Shown piece by piece: positions 1 through 6,834 of a stretch of DNA of 22,281 bases; the first letter of the stretch is position 1; every line of letters begins with the position of its first letter. Origin of the DNA: JBHJHK01 sp050330975 (GTDB taxonomy: Bacteria; Pseudomonadota; Gammaproteobacteria; Competibacterales; Competibacteraceae); the NCBI GenBank assembly GCA_050330975.1, contig JBHJHK010000303.1, forward strand, positions 1-22,281. Reading direction: 5' to 3'. The position numbers and the translations under genes are program-made. Under the pieces are notes generated by a model. That model had not been told where the DNA came from. It did no database searches and saw only the letters and a list, made by a program, of their open reading frames with translations.

Positions 1-532
1 GCATGCTCATCCACAGAAAGGAGCCTTGAGTTGGATCCAATTCCATGGGCTTGTGTTTCTTTACCATCATCCGTTGCATGTCGCCCACGGTGGATACCAA
101 CGAGGTGGTCTGATCCGGGTTGTCGCCGATGGCGGCCATCATGGGGGTGGGGCCGGGGCCGGGTTGGTGGAGTTGGGGTGTCGCGATCCAAACCGCGGTC
201 ACAAAGGCCGCCAAGGTACCAAAGGCCACGGTGGTCAGCCGCCATAGGGCGACCTGCTCCCACCAAGACGGTCGACGGGCAAAGGCCTTGGGACGGTCAA
301 AGAGCTGCGCCTCCAGTCCCTGCCACACGACCTCGGGGGGCTTCACCTCAGGGGTGGGGGCCTCGGAGGTCATCACTTGGCCGAGGCGCTGCTCCCAAGC
401 CGCCACGGCGGGGCGCACCTCGGGGTGGGTAATCATCAGGGTTTCAAAGCGACGACGCGCCCTACCCACCAGGGTACCGAGGACGTATTCCGCCGCCAGA
501 CGGTCGATCAATTGAGGATTTTGGTATCTCAT
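1..532 (-). CDS. RskA-like anti-sigma factor, partial (C-terminus beyond left edge)
   Basis: This is an inner-membrane anti-sigma factor that would hold the neighbouring ECF sigma factor inactive; 177 residues are visible. The N-terminus has the zinc-less anti-sigma pattern of the RskA family (AAEYVLGTLVGRARRRFE, about residues 13-30). A cytoplasmic linker leads to a single transmembrane helix at about 98-117. A periplasmic part starts at about 118 and reaches a typical FLWMSM strand before the window ends. The ATG at 530-532 overlaps the TGA stop of the sigma gene (ATGA), so the two are translationally coupled, as expected for a sigma/anti-sigma pair. Family membership follows from the motif and the gene order; the inducing signal cannot be read from the sequence. 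The protein is cut by the window edge and shows no sign of being broken. Confidence 0.85.
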   Translation of the reverse strand, partial: MRYQNPQLIDRLAAEYVLGTLVGRARRRFETLMITHPEVRPAVAAWEQRLGQVMTSEAPTPEVKPPEVVWQGLEAQLFDRPKAFARRPSWWEQVALWRLTTVAFGTLAAFVTAVWIATPQLHQPGPGPTPMMAAIGDNPDQTTSLVSTVGDMQRMMVKKHKPMELDPTQGSFLWMSM

Positions 533-1083
533 AGCTCATCCAAGCAACTCTTTAGGCGCATCAGCCCACGGCGAATCCAGGATTTCACCGTGCCCAAGGG
601 GCTGTCCAGGCGCTGGGCAATGGCCTCGTGGGTGAGACCGTTAAAATACGCCAGCTGCAGCGCGCGACGCTGGGGATCGCCCAACACCCCCAGACAACGG
701 TGGAGGGCCTCATCCCGCTGGTGTTGCGCTGCCTGATCTTCGGGGGTGGGCCGTTCGTCGGCCAACCCACCCATTTCGTCTACCGACTCGCTGGCCACCG
801 GGCGGGCCCCGGCGCGGCGCAGGGTGTCGATGGCCTGGTTGCGGACGATGGTACCCATCCAGGTGACGGGTTGGGACAGCTGGGGCCGAAAGTCACCAGC
901 GCGATGCCAAATCTTGATATAGCCCTCCTGGAGCACTTCGCTGGCAATATCTCGGTTTTGGACAATACGCAACACCAGCCCGAAGAGTTGCGCCGATGTA
1001 GCGCGGTACAGTTGCTCAAAGGCCCGGCGATCGCCCAGGGCGGACTTTGCAAGCCATTGGGTGAGCTGTTCAGACGTCGCCAT
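529..1083 (-). CDS. ECF-family RNA polymerase sigma factor (RpoE/SigK type)
   Basis: This is an alternative sigma factor of the extracytoplasmic-function class, 184 residues. Region 2 (about residues 22-92) contains the core-binding and -10 recognition stretch around WHRAGDFRPQ and WMGTIVRNQAIDTLRR. Region 4 (about 125-180) is a helix-turn-helix with THEAIAQRLDSPLGTVKSWI. The ATG at 1081-1083 is chosen because AGGAGG lies 12 bases upstream. An in-frame GTG at 1095 would abut that ribosome-binding site directly and is unlikely. The stop overlaps the start of the RskA-like anti-sigma gene by four bases. A perfect 13-bp inverted repeat at 1121-1200 lies in the leader and may be part of its control. 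The regulon is unknown. Confidence 0.92.
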   Translation of the reverse strand: MATSEQLTQWLAKSALGDRRAFEQLYRATSAQLFGLVLRIVQNRDIASEVLQEGYIKIWHRAGDFRPQLSQPVTWMGTIVRNQAIDTLRRAGARPVASESVDEMGGLADERPTPEDQAAQHQRDEALHRCLGVLGDPQRRALQLAYFNGLTHEAIAQRLDSPLGTVKSWIRRGLMRLKSCLDEL

Positions 1084-1120
1084 GGAAACCGGCACCCTCC
1101 TGGGCGTTATTGAATGTTAT

Positions 1121-1200
1121 TAGACATTATCGGAAAGTCCGCGATCTTCGCCTAAGTTATTGATTTCAAAAACAGATCCTTGCGTTACCGATAATGTCTA
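1121..1200. promoter_or_regulatory. Perfect 13-bp inverted repeat upstream of the ECF sigma gene
   Basis: The arms TAGACATTATCGG (1121-1133) and CCGATAATGTCTA (1188-1200) are perfect inverted copies separated by 54 bases in an AT-rich stretch. Each arm contains GATAAT, close to a -10 hexamer, reading outward. The left arm therefore points toward the sigma gene and the right arm points antisense into DUF1841. Possible readings are paired regulator half-sites, divergent promoters, or a long-range stem. No convincing -35 element was found for either arm. Confidence 0.5.
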
Positions 1201-1234
1201 TTGTCGTCGGACGAGGTGTAGGGGGGTATGGGGG

Positions 1235-1681
1235 TCAAGGGCATCGGCCGTGGACCAGTTTTTGGAGGCGGGCCAGGTAAGCCGTTTCGTCGGGGGGAAC
1301 ACCCAGGCGCTGGGCGTCCCACAACACTTCCCCCAGCACCTCCATCATGGCGTGTTCGGCGACGTGTTCGTCCCCCCATTGCTGGGCCAGGGTGCGGTGG
1401 AGCACCGCAATTCCCGGGGGTCGATCGGCACCCCGCTGTTCGCCGAGGGCGATGTGCATGGCCAGGTGCAAAAAGGGGTTGGTTTGGCCGTGGTCGGGGG
1501 TGTAGTCCCGATCGAGGCCAACCTCGGGATCGGCCTCCAGCAGCTGGTGGTACTCCGGATGCCGGCGGATGACGTCGCCCATGAGTTGCTCCAAGGGCGT
1601 GAGCACTTCGCCGTTGCGCGCCTTGCGCCAGGCATCGTAGAAGTAACGCCGCAGCTGGCGGCGATCCTGACTGAACAGCAT
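1235..1681 (-). CDS. DUF1841 family protein
   Basis: This is a conserved proteobacterial protein of unknown function, 148 residues, which is the usual length of the family. Recognisable family features are the start MLFSQDRRQLRRYFYDAWRK, the block TPLEQLMGDVIRRHPEYH, and the strongly conserved HGQTNPFLHLAMHIALGEQ. The start at 1681 is preceded by GAGG nine bases upstream. A longer reading frame reaching back to 1771 has no family similarity in its extra 30 residues. The protein is predicted to be cytoplasmic and soluble: it has no signal peptide or membrane segment. It lies between the SNase-like gene and the sigma gene on the same strand, and this context does not suggest a role. Confidence 0.9.
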   Translation of the reverse strand: MLFSQDRRQLRRYFYDAWRKARNGEVLTPLEQLMGDVIRRHPEYHQLLEADPEVGLDRDYTPDHGQTNPFLHLAMHIALGEQRGADRPPGIAVLHRTLAQQWGDEHVAEHAMMEVLGEVLWDAQRLGVPPDETAYLARLQKLVHGRCP

Positions 1682-1740
1682 GGCGTTGGACCTCGACTGG
1701 GTTGTGACTGTGGGGTGGAGTGCCGAAGGCCTTGGAGAGT

Positions 1741-2337
1741 TCAGCTGCTCCTGGCATTGACCCGGCGCCAAGCGGCGGGATTCTGTTGGCTACCTTCCCG
1801 GGCCCACACCCCCCATTCCCGGCGCCGGGCCTCGCTTTGGGCCCGGCGGTAGGCGGTGGAGTCGTTGTAGCGTTCGTAGACCACCACCGCCCCACGGCGC
1901 ACCAGCTCCAGCCCCAGGTCGCGGTCGCCGTCCAGCACCCGAGCCACGGTGCGCCCGTAGCGGTCCCGGTCTTTGACCTCTAGACGGATGCGGGCTGGCA
2001 CCAGGTCGCGCAGGAGATCACGGGCTTGGTTTCCCCAGGGTTTTTGACCCATTTCTGGGGCGTCGATGCCCCACACCCGCACCTTGACTCGGCCTTGGGG
2101 ACAGGTAGCTGTCAAGGTGTCACCATCGTAGACAGCGCTGGGATTCACCTGGCAAGCCAAGACCGATCCCTTTTGGGGCAGAGGGGCCAGGGGGGGCTCC
2201 GTGAGCCATTGACTGATGCCGAAAACGGCCACAGTCAAGAGGGCAATAACGGCCCAGGAGGCGTTCTTGTGGCGTTTGCGGCGGGCGAGTTCGCGTTTTA
2301 GAAAATTTTGTATAAGGCGGAGCAGTTCGCGTTGCAT
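1741..2337 (-). CDS. Membrane-anchored thermonuclease-like protein (SNase fold)
   Basis: This is a staphylococcal-nuclease-type enzyme, 198 residues, predicted to cleave DNA or RNA in the periplasm using calcium. A basic N-terminus (residues 1-27) precedes one transmembrane helix at about 28-45; the SNase domain follows from about 58. The key elements are present: DGDT (71-74), Arg87 in KVRVWG, IDAPE with Asp92 and Glu95, and Arg129 in RDRYGRTVARV. These match the Arg35, Asp40, Glu43 and Arg87 active-site set of the staphylococcal enzyme, so it should be active. No clear ribosome-binding site precedes the ATG at 2337. Instead there are two tandem copies of a 12-base unit there (2337-2359). 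Confidence 0.88.
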   Translation of the reverse strand: MQRELLRLIQNFLKRELARRKRHKNASWAVIALLTVAVFGISQWLTEPPLAPLPQKGSVLACQVNPSAVYDGDTLTATCPQGRVKVRVWGIDAPEMGQKPWGNQARDLLRDLVPARIRLEVKDRDRYGRTVARVLDGDRDLGLELVRRGAVVVYERYNDSTAYRRAQSEARRREWGVWAREGSQQNPAAWRRVNARSS

Positions 2338-2422
2338 GGGGCGTTAAGTGGGGCGTTAATGGGGATTTGGCGGCGAGAAATCAAGCCGTTATTGTAGCGA
2401 AAGGCCGCCGGATGCAGGGGAT

Positions 2423-2818
2423 TTACAACGGGGCATTGTCGGACAGTTCCCCAAAACGCCCCTTCAAGAGGGGAACCAATACGTCCACCCGTCCCTGGCG
2501 CAGGCCTTTATCCATGCCCTGCTGCATACCCTTTTTAATCAATTGCCGCTGATACTCGGCAAAGGCTTCGTCGATGTTCATCACCAATTCCTCGCTCTCT
2601 AGCGTCCGTTGGGCCTCGGGCAAATTCGCCGCGATGACGCGCCAAGCGCCTATGCACCTCAATAATTCACCGTGCAACGCTTCATCCGGCGTTTGGGCCA
2701 CCTCGGCCATGGCCTGGCGTTGAACCCGGCCACGTCCCAGTAGGCGCAGAATCCGCGTTTCAGGCCCTGGGGGCAACCCGTTGATCGCCACCACCGAGGC
2801 CCGCAACCCGGGCACCAA
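2423..2818 (-). pseudogene. Remnant of an Rpn/PD-(D/E)XK transposase-like nuclease with DUF4351-type tail
   Basis: About 130 codons resemble the C-terminal half of the Rpn-like family (recombination-promoting nuclease/putative transposase). Visible features are the INGLPPGPETRILRLLGRGR block and a helical linker (QLIKKGMQQGMDKGLRQG) like those that precede DUF4351. The start of a DUF4351 motif (PLLKGRFGELSD) follows, with a stop a few residues later. The N-terminal nuclease domain is absent: the frame is closed by TAG at 2819-2821, immediately beside the end of metY, and only TTG or GTG could serve as a start. Both ends are therefore missing, and it is read as a decayed gene fragment. A functional short protein cannot be excluded. 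Confidence 0.6.
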
Positions 2819-2825
2819 CTATCCG

Positions 2826-4103
2826 TCACCGAGCCGCCGTCAGCGCCTGATCCAGATCGGCTTTGATATCGTCGATGTGCTCGAGGCCAATGGACAGTCG
2901 CACCATCTCCTCCCCCACCCCGGCCTTGGTGAGCTCCTCGGGGGATAGCTGGCGGTGGGTGGTGGAGGCGGGGTGGCAAGCCAATGATTTGGCATCGCCG
3001 ATGTTCACCAAGCGGGTGATGAGCTGTAGCGCGTCGATGAACTTGGCCCCCGCCGCCCGGCCTCCCTTGAGGCCAAAACTCATGATACTGGCGGCCCGGC
3101 CACCGTCCATGTACTTGTCCACCAAGGCACGGTAGGGGCTATCGGGTAGGGCTGGGTAGTGGACCCATTCCACCTGGGGATGCGCCTGGAGGTAATCCGC
3201 CACTGCCATGGCGTTGTCACAGTGGCGATCCATGCGCACGGGCAAAGTCTCGATACCCTGGAGCACCAAAAAGCTGTTGAAGGGCGACAGGGCAGCACCG
3301 GTGTTGCGCAGCGGCACCACCCGAGCCCGGCCGATAAAGGCGGCTTGCCCCAAGGCTTCGGTGTAAACCACCCCGTGATAAGAGGGGTCGGGTTGGTTAA
3401 AGCGGGGAAAACGCTGTTGGTGTTGATCCCAGGGGAAACGGCCGCTGTCCACCAAGATGCCCGCGATGGTGGTGCCGTGGCCCCCCATGTACTTGGTGAG
3501 GGCGTGGACCACAAGATCCGCGCCGTGCTCCATGGGGCGACATAGGTAGGGAGTGGGGACGGTGTTATCCACCATCAAGGGCACCCCGTGGTCGTGGGCA
3601 ATGGCCGCCATGGGGGCCAGGTCGGCGACGTTGATGGCGGGGTTGCCGATGGATTCGCAATAGACCAATTTGGTCTGGCCATCAATGGCCTTGGCCAGGG
3701 CGTCTAAATCATTGGGGGGAATAAACCGCACTCCGATGCCGTAGCGGGGCAGGGTGTGGGCGAATAGGTTGTAGGTACCGCCGTAGAGGGTGGAGGTGGT
3801 GACGATGTTGTCGCCGTTCTCGGCGACGGTCATCACTCCAGCGGTAATGGCCGCCATCCCCGAGGCAAAGGCCAAGGCGCCAATGCCCCCTTCCAGATCG
3901 GCCACCCGCTGCTCGAGGACGGCGTTGGTGGGGTTCATGATCCGGGAGTAGATGTTGCCCTCCACCTTGAGGTCAAACAGATCCGCCCCGTGTTGGGTGT
4001 CGTCAAAGGCATAGGACGTGGTTTGGTAGATGGGTACTGCCACCGCTTTGGTGGTGGGATCGGGGCCATAGCCACTGTGGATCGCTTTGGTTTCGAATTT
4101 CAC
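2826..4103 (-). CDS. metY: O-acetylhomoserine aminocarboxypropyltransferase (sulfhydrylase)
   Basis: This cytoplasmic PLP enzyme of the Cys/Met-metabolism family converts O-acetylhomoserine and sulfide to homocysteine in direct-sulfhydrylation methionine synthesis. It is 425 residues, the normal MetY length and longer than cystathionine gamma-synthases. Seen in the protein are the YSRIMNPTN block, FASGMAAI, Asp179 in MVDNT, and the PLP lysine Lys204 in HALTKYMGGHG. The MetY-type C-terminus NIGDAKSLACHPASTTHRQL is also present. The GTG at 4101-4103 is chosen because GGGAGAG lies six bases upstream; an upstream TTG at 4118 would sit on that site. No SAM or SAH riboswitch was recognised in the 126-base leader. 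Confidence 0.93.
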   Translation of the reverse strand: MKFETKAIHSGYGPDPTTKAVAVPIYQTTSYAFDDTQHGADLFDLKVEGNIYSRIMNPTNAVLEQRVADLEGGIGALAFASGMAAITAGVMTVAENGDNIVTTSTLYGGTYNLFAHTLPRYGIGVRFIPPNDLDALAKAIDGQTKLVYCESIGNPAINVADLAPMAAIAHDHGVPLMVDNTVPTPYLCRPMEHGADLVVHALTKYMGGHGTTIAGILVDSGRFPWDQHQQRFPRFNQPDPSYHGVVYTEALGQAAFIGRARVVPLRNTGAALSPFNSFLVLQGIETLPVRMDRHCDNAMAVADYLQAHPQVEWVHYPALPDSPYRALVDKYMDGGRAASIMSFGLKGGRAAGAKFIDALQLITRLVNIGDAKSLACHPASTTHRQLSPEELTKAGVGEEMVRLSIGLEHIDDIKADLDQALTAAR

Positions 4104-4170
4104 GGCAGTCTCTCCCAAGGGGTGTCGAGGTGGGATTGAGTAGGATAGCGCCTGCCCACGACGACGACGA

Positions 4171-4195
4171 GGCCCCAGGGTACAACCCCGGGGCC
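4171..4195. terminator. GC-rich hairpin after the leukocidin-like gene
   Basis: GGCCCC(A)GGG at 4171-4180 can pair with CCCGGGGCC at 4187-4195 around a short loop. It sits 35 bases downstream of the stop of the minus-strand gene at 4230 and ahead of metY. There is no T-tract on either side, so intrinsic termination is uncertain. Confidence 0.3.
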
Positions 4196-4229
4196 ACAGG
4201 TAACGGAGCTCGAGGCGCTGTCGAGGATT

Positions 4230-6524
4230 TCAGAAGGTGTGAACGGTCGGGGGCAATTGGCCGTTGAGCATGTCGGCGACCAGGGACTCCAGGGGCCGAC
4301 CCATCTGGCCATGGATGATCTCCGTGGGGGGTACGTAGCCCGCTAGGGCCAGATAGGCCGCCAGGCGGCGGATCATTTCGCCGTTGGTGGCGCGGTTTTC
4401 CTCGGACTCGGCGAAGAACAGTACCATGCTGCCCCGACTGGCACCGGCGGTAAAGACATCCAACCAGTACTGAAGCCCCGTGGGGTCAGCTAGGCGCTTG
4501 AGGACGTTGAGGTAGAGCTGGTCGATGAAGCCCATATCCCCCAAGTCGAGACCCATGAGTTCGGCGAATTCCCCGGAGATGGCGAACTGGTCGGCGATGG
4601 CCTCTAAATTGCCGGGGTTGGCTCGGTACTGTTCGACCCAGTAGGCCAGGCCATCGGCGTCGGGGAGGCGGTCAAAGGCGGCGAAGTAGAGTCTGGCCAC
4701 GGCCCCCACCTCGGCGTCAAAGGCCTCGCTGTGGAGTAGCTCGACGATGATTTCCGCCAGGCTCAGCCCCTCGTCCACCAGGACCATGAGCTCTGCCAGC
4801 TCTTGTGCCGTGGGCAGGCGCTGGAGCAAGGCGGTAAACCAATGGGCCAGCTCTTCCTCAGGGGTCAGGGCCGGCCCCACGTCGGGATCGAAGGGATCGC
4901 CGCCGCCGGTGAGCTCATCGCTGTCGCTGTCGCCGTCGCCGTCGCTGTCCAGATCCCGGTAGTTGCCCAGCCCATCGCCGTCTAGATCAGCCGCCCCCTC
5001 GTCGGCATCGCGGATTCCGTCGCCGTCGCTGTCTTGGTCTTTGTAGTCGGCCACGCCATCGCCATCGGTATCGGGATAGCCGTCCGCATCGGTGGGGGCG
5101 CCGGTGTCGTCTAGTTGCTGTTCTTGGGCATCGCTGATGCCGTCTTGGTCGAAGTCGGCCTGGAAAGGTGTCACCTGGCCAAAATCGAAGGTCACGCTGT
5201 AGTTGGAGCTTTGGTCGGCAGTTTGGGTGGACCATTCGGCGACCAGGAAGTAGTAACCCGAGCGCCAGGTGCGGCGCAGGCGCTGGTAGGCGTGGAAGTC
5301 AAAAGCCACTGAGCCCTCGAAGCTATTGTCCACCCGCCAAATGGCTTCATAGGCGGCGGGCAGGGTGGCCCTGGCCCGGTTGGGGGGGCAGTCCAAGCGA
5401 GGGTCAAACTGGCTGCTGAAGCTGCCGCTGATGAGGTCGTAGGGATCGCCAAAGTCATAGGCATAGGGGCCACCGCTGCAGTCCTCCCCCAGCTTGGCCT
5501 CCATGTGCATCCGCCAGTCGGGGGAGGCGGCGCTGCCGCTGGTGCGGTCGTAGATCTGGAAGCCCTTTAGGTCCTGGCGGCTGGATTGGCCGACATTAAA
5601 GCCGATGCCCGCCGAGACCCCCTTATCCTGGGAGGCTCCGAGGTTAAAGCCCCAGCTGGTGGAGGTAACGTACAAACCCTGGGTGGAGACGGTTTTGGGC
5701 TCGTAGGCCGCCAAGTCCAAGCCATTGTTGCCCCCCCGGGGGGTGATCTTGACCCGGGTGTAGTCCTGGAAAAAACCCCGGTCGTTTTTGCCGTTTTTGT
5801 GGGGGGTGCCACTGTTAAACCCGGTGTTGGTGGTGCGGATCCGCAGCCACTTTTGGCCTTCGTTGGAGGCCAGCAACACGGCCTCGTAGTCGAGGTCGAT
5901 CTCGGCCACTTGCCCCCCCGCTAGGGTCCTGCGCTTGACGGGGGTGTCGATGGTGAAGGTGATACAGGTGGACACGGGTAAACCGGTGCCGTCGACGCTG
6001 CAGCCACCCCTGGAAATGCCCTTGGGCACGACGGCCCCCGCTCCACTGGTCTCGAGCTTGGCGGCCACGGTCTGGGCCATGGCGCTGGCATCCCCTTCGA
6101 GAATGGCGATATCGGTGTTGGCACCTGGGGTGATGAGCACGGTGGCTCCGTCGACCCCCATCCCCACCGCCGCCGCCATGGCATCCCCGGAGGCGTTCTG
6201 CAGCAGTACAGGCCGGCCAAGGCCCGTGGCCAGGGCCAGGAGATAGTCCATTTGGGGCGACTGGCCGTCGGCGTGGGCGTGGTCGATGACCACTAGATCG
6301 ACGCCCACCAGGCGCTCTTGGAGGTAACTATCGAGCTGATTCGTGGCCACTCGGCCTAGAGAGATGATGGTATATTGCTGGGATAAGGCGGCGGGTAGGG
6401 GCTGGGTGGGATCGCCCACCAGCAGTAGCTCTTGGCTCCAACCGCTGGTGGTAACACCCAGTAAGCAAGCGGCGGCGATGGTGGCCCGACGGGCGGATAT
6501 CAGGGGGCGCGAACCGGAAGACAT
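4230..6524 (-). CDS. Secreted leukocidin-like protein with calcium-binding repeats and DUF4214
   Basis: This is a 764-residue exported protein. A signal peptide spans about 1-31 (RRATIAAACLLGVTTSGWSQ). Residues about 32-165 look like an alpha/beta domain that was not recognised. Residues about 198-447 follow the order of blocks in leukocidin/alpha-hemolysin pore-forming toxins. These are a KWLRIRTT strand, an amphipathic alternating stretch at 284-313 (STSWGFNLGASQDKG then VSAGIGFNVGQSS) at the toxins' stem position, PDWRMHMEA, and a final YSVTFDF strand. Residues about 457-550 are DxDxDG repeats of the thrombospondin type-3/calcium-binding kind. Residues about 558-730 are DUF4214, with RLYFAAFDRLPDADGLAYW and QLYLNVLKRLADPTGLQYW. 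The ATG at 6524 has AGGA nine bases upstream. The pore-former assignment is by eye and not certain; signal peptide, calcium repeats and DUF4214 are clear. Confidence 0.75.
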   Translation of the reverse strand: MSSGSRPLISARRATIAAACLLGVTTSGWSQELLLVGDPTQPLPAALSQQYTIISLGRVATNQLDSYLQERLVGVDLVVIDHAHADGQSPQMDYLLALATGLGRPVLLQNASGDAMAAAVGMGVDGATVLITPGANTDIAILEGDASAMAQTVAAKLETSGAGAVVPKGISRGGCSVDGTGLPVSTCITFTIDTPVKRRTLAGGQVAEIDLDYEAVLLASNEGQKWLRIRTTNTGFNSGTPHKNGKNDRGFFQDYTRVKITPRGGNNGLDLAAYEPKTVSTQGLYVTSTSWGFNLGASQDKGVSAGIGFNVGQSSRQDLKGFQIYDRTSGSAASPDWRMHMEAKLGEDCSGGPYAYDFGDPYDLISGSFSSQFDPRLDCPPNRARATLPAAYEAIWRVDNSFEGSVAFDFHAYQRLRRTWRSGYYFLVAEWSTQTADQSSNYSVTFDFGQVTPFQADFDQDGISDAQEQQLDDTGAPTDADGYPDTDGDGVADYKDQDSDGDGIRDADEGAADLDGDGLGNYRDLDSDGDGDSDSDELTGGGDPFDPDVGPALTPEEELAHWFTALLQRLPTAQELAELMVLVDEGLSLAEIIVELLHSEAFDAEVGAVARLYFAAFDRLPDADGLAYWVEQYRANPGNLEAIADQFAISGEFAELMGLDLGDMGFIDQLYLNVLKRLADPTGLQYWLDVFTAGASRGSMVLFFAESEENRATNGEMIRRLAAYLALAGYVPPTEIIHGQMGRPLESLVADMLNGQLPPTVHTF

Positions 6525-6780
6525 GGCGCGGTTTCCTCGTTGGCAGGTGGCAGGGGAAGGGGTGAGGCACCCCGTGCCTAGACCAAGACGAGGCCGGGTC
6601 GGCAAACGTCAGGGTTTGGGGAGCGGCGGGATCAACGGGGCGTTAGCTCCCTTGGCACTCCAGGGGTCCTCCGCCGACGTGAAGTGACCTGATATCCATC
6701 GTCAGGCAACCTAGTCTACTGTGATGACCCACTCACGAGTGGTCAATCCCGGTGGTTTTGTGGTGTCAAACCGTTCTCAT
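6525..6780. other. Intergenic region upstream of the leukocidin-like gene
   Basis: Roughly 260 bases separate this gene from the terminator of the nuclease gene, so it must be transcribed from its own promoter here. No confident promoter hexamers were found. The only structure noted is an imperfect palindrome at 6725-6745 (TGACCCACTC against GAGTGGTCA, one extra C), a possible operator. Confidence 0.3.
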
Positions 6781-6815
6781 AAAAAGAAAGGGAGAGGGCA
6801 AATACACCCTCTCCC
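6781..6815 (-). terminator. Intrinsic terminator of the dual-nuclease gene
   Basis: A perfect 9-bp stem (GGGAGAGGG 6790-6798, CCCTCTCCC 6807-6815) with an 8-base loop is followed on the minus strand by a T-rich tract (6781-6789, CTTTCTTTTT as read). It starts about 20 bases beyond the stop of the gene at 6835. This is a textbook Rho-independent terminator and separates the nuclease gene from the leukocidin-like gene downstream. Confidence 0.88.
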
Positions 6816-6834
6816 CATCGACTTGGATTGCGGT

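Noticed and set aside
1160..1852. A 230-codon plus-strand frame opposite DUF1841
   Set aside because: DUF1841 on the minus strand is a confident family match; the plus-strand product is its shadow.
4104..4229. SAM or SAH riboswitch in the metY leader
   Set aside because: The only structure is a GC-rich hairpin better placed as the end of the upstream gene; no conserved core of those riboswitches was seen.
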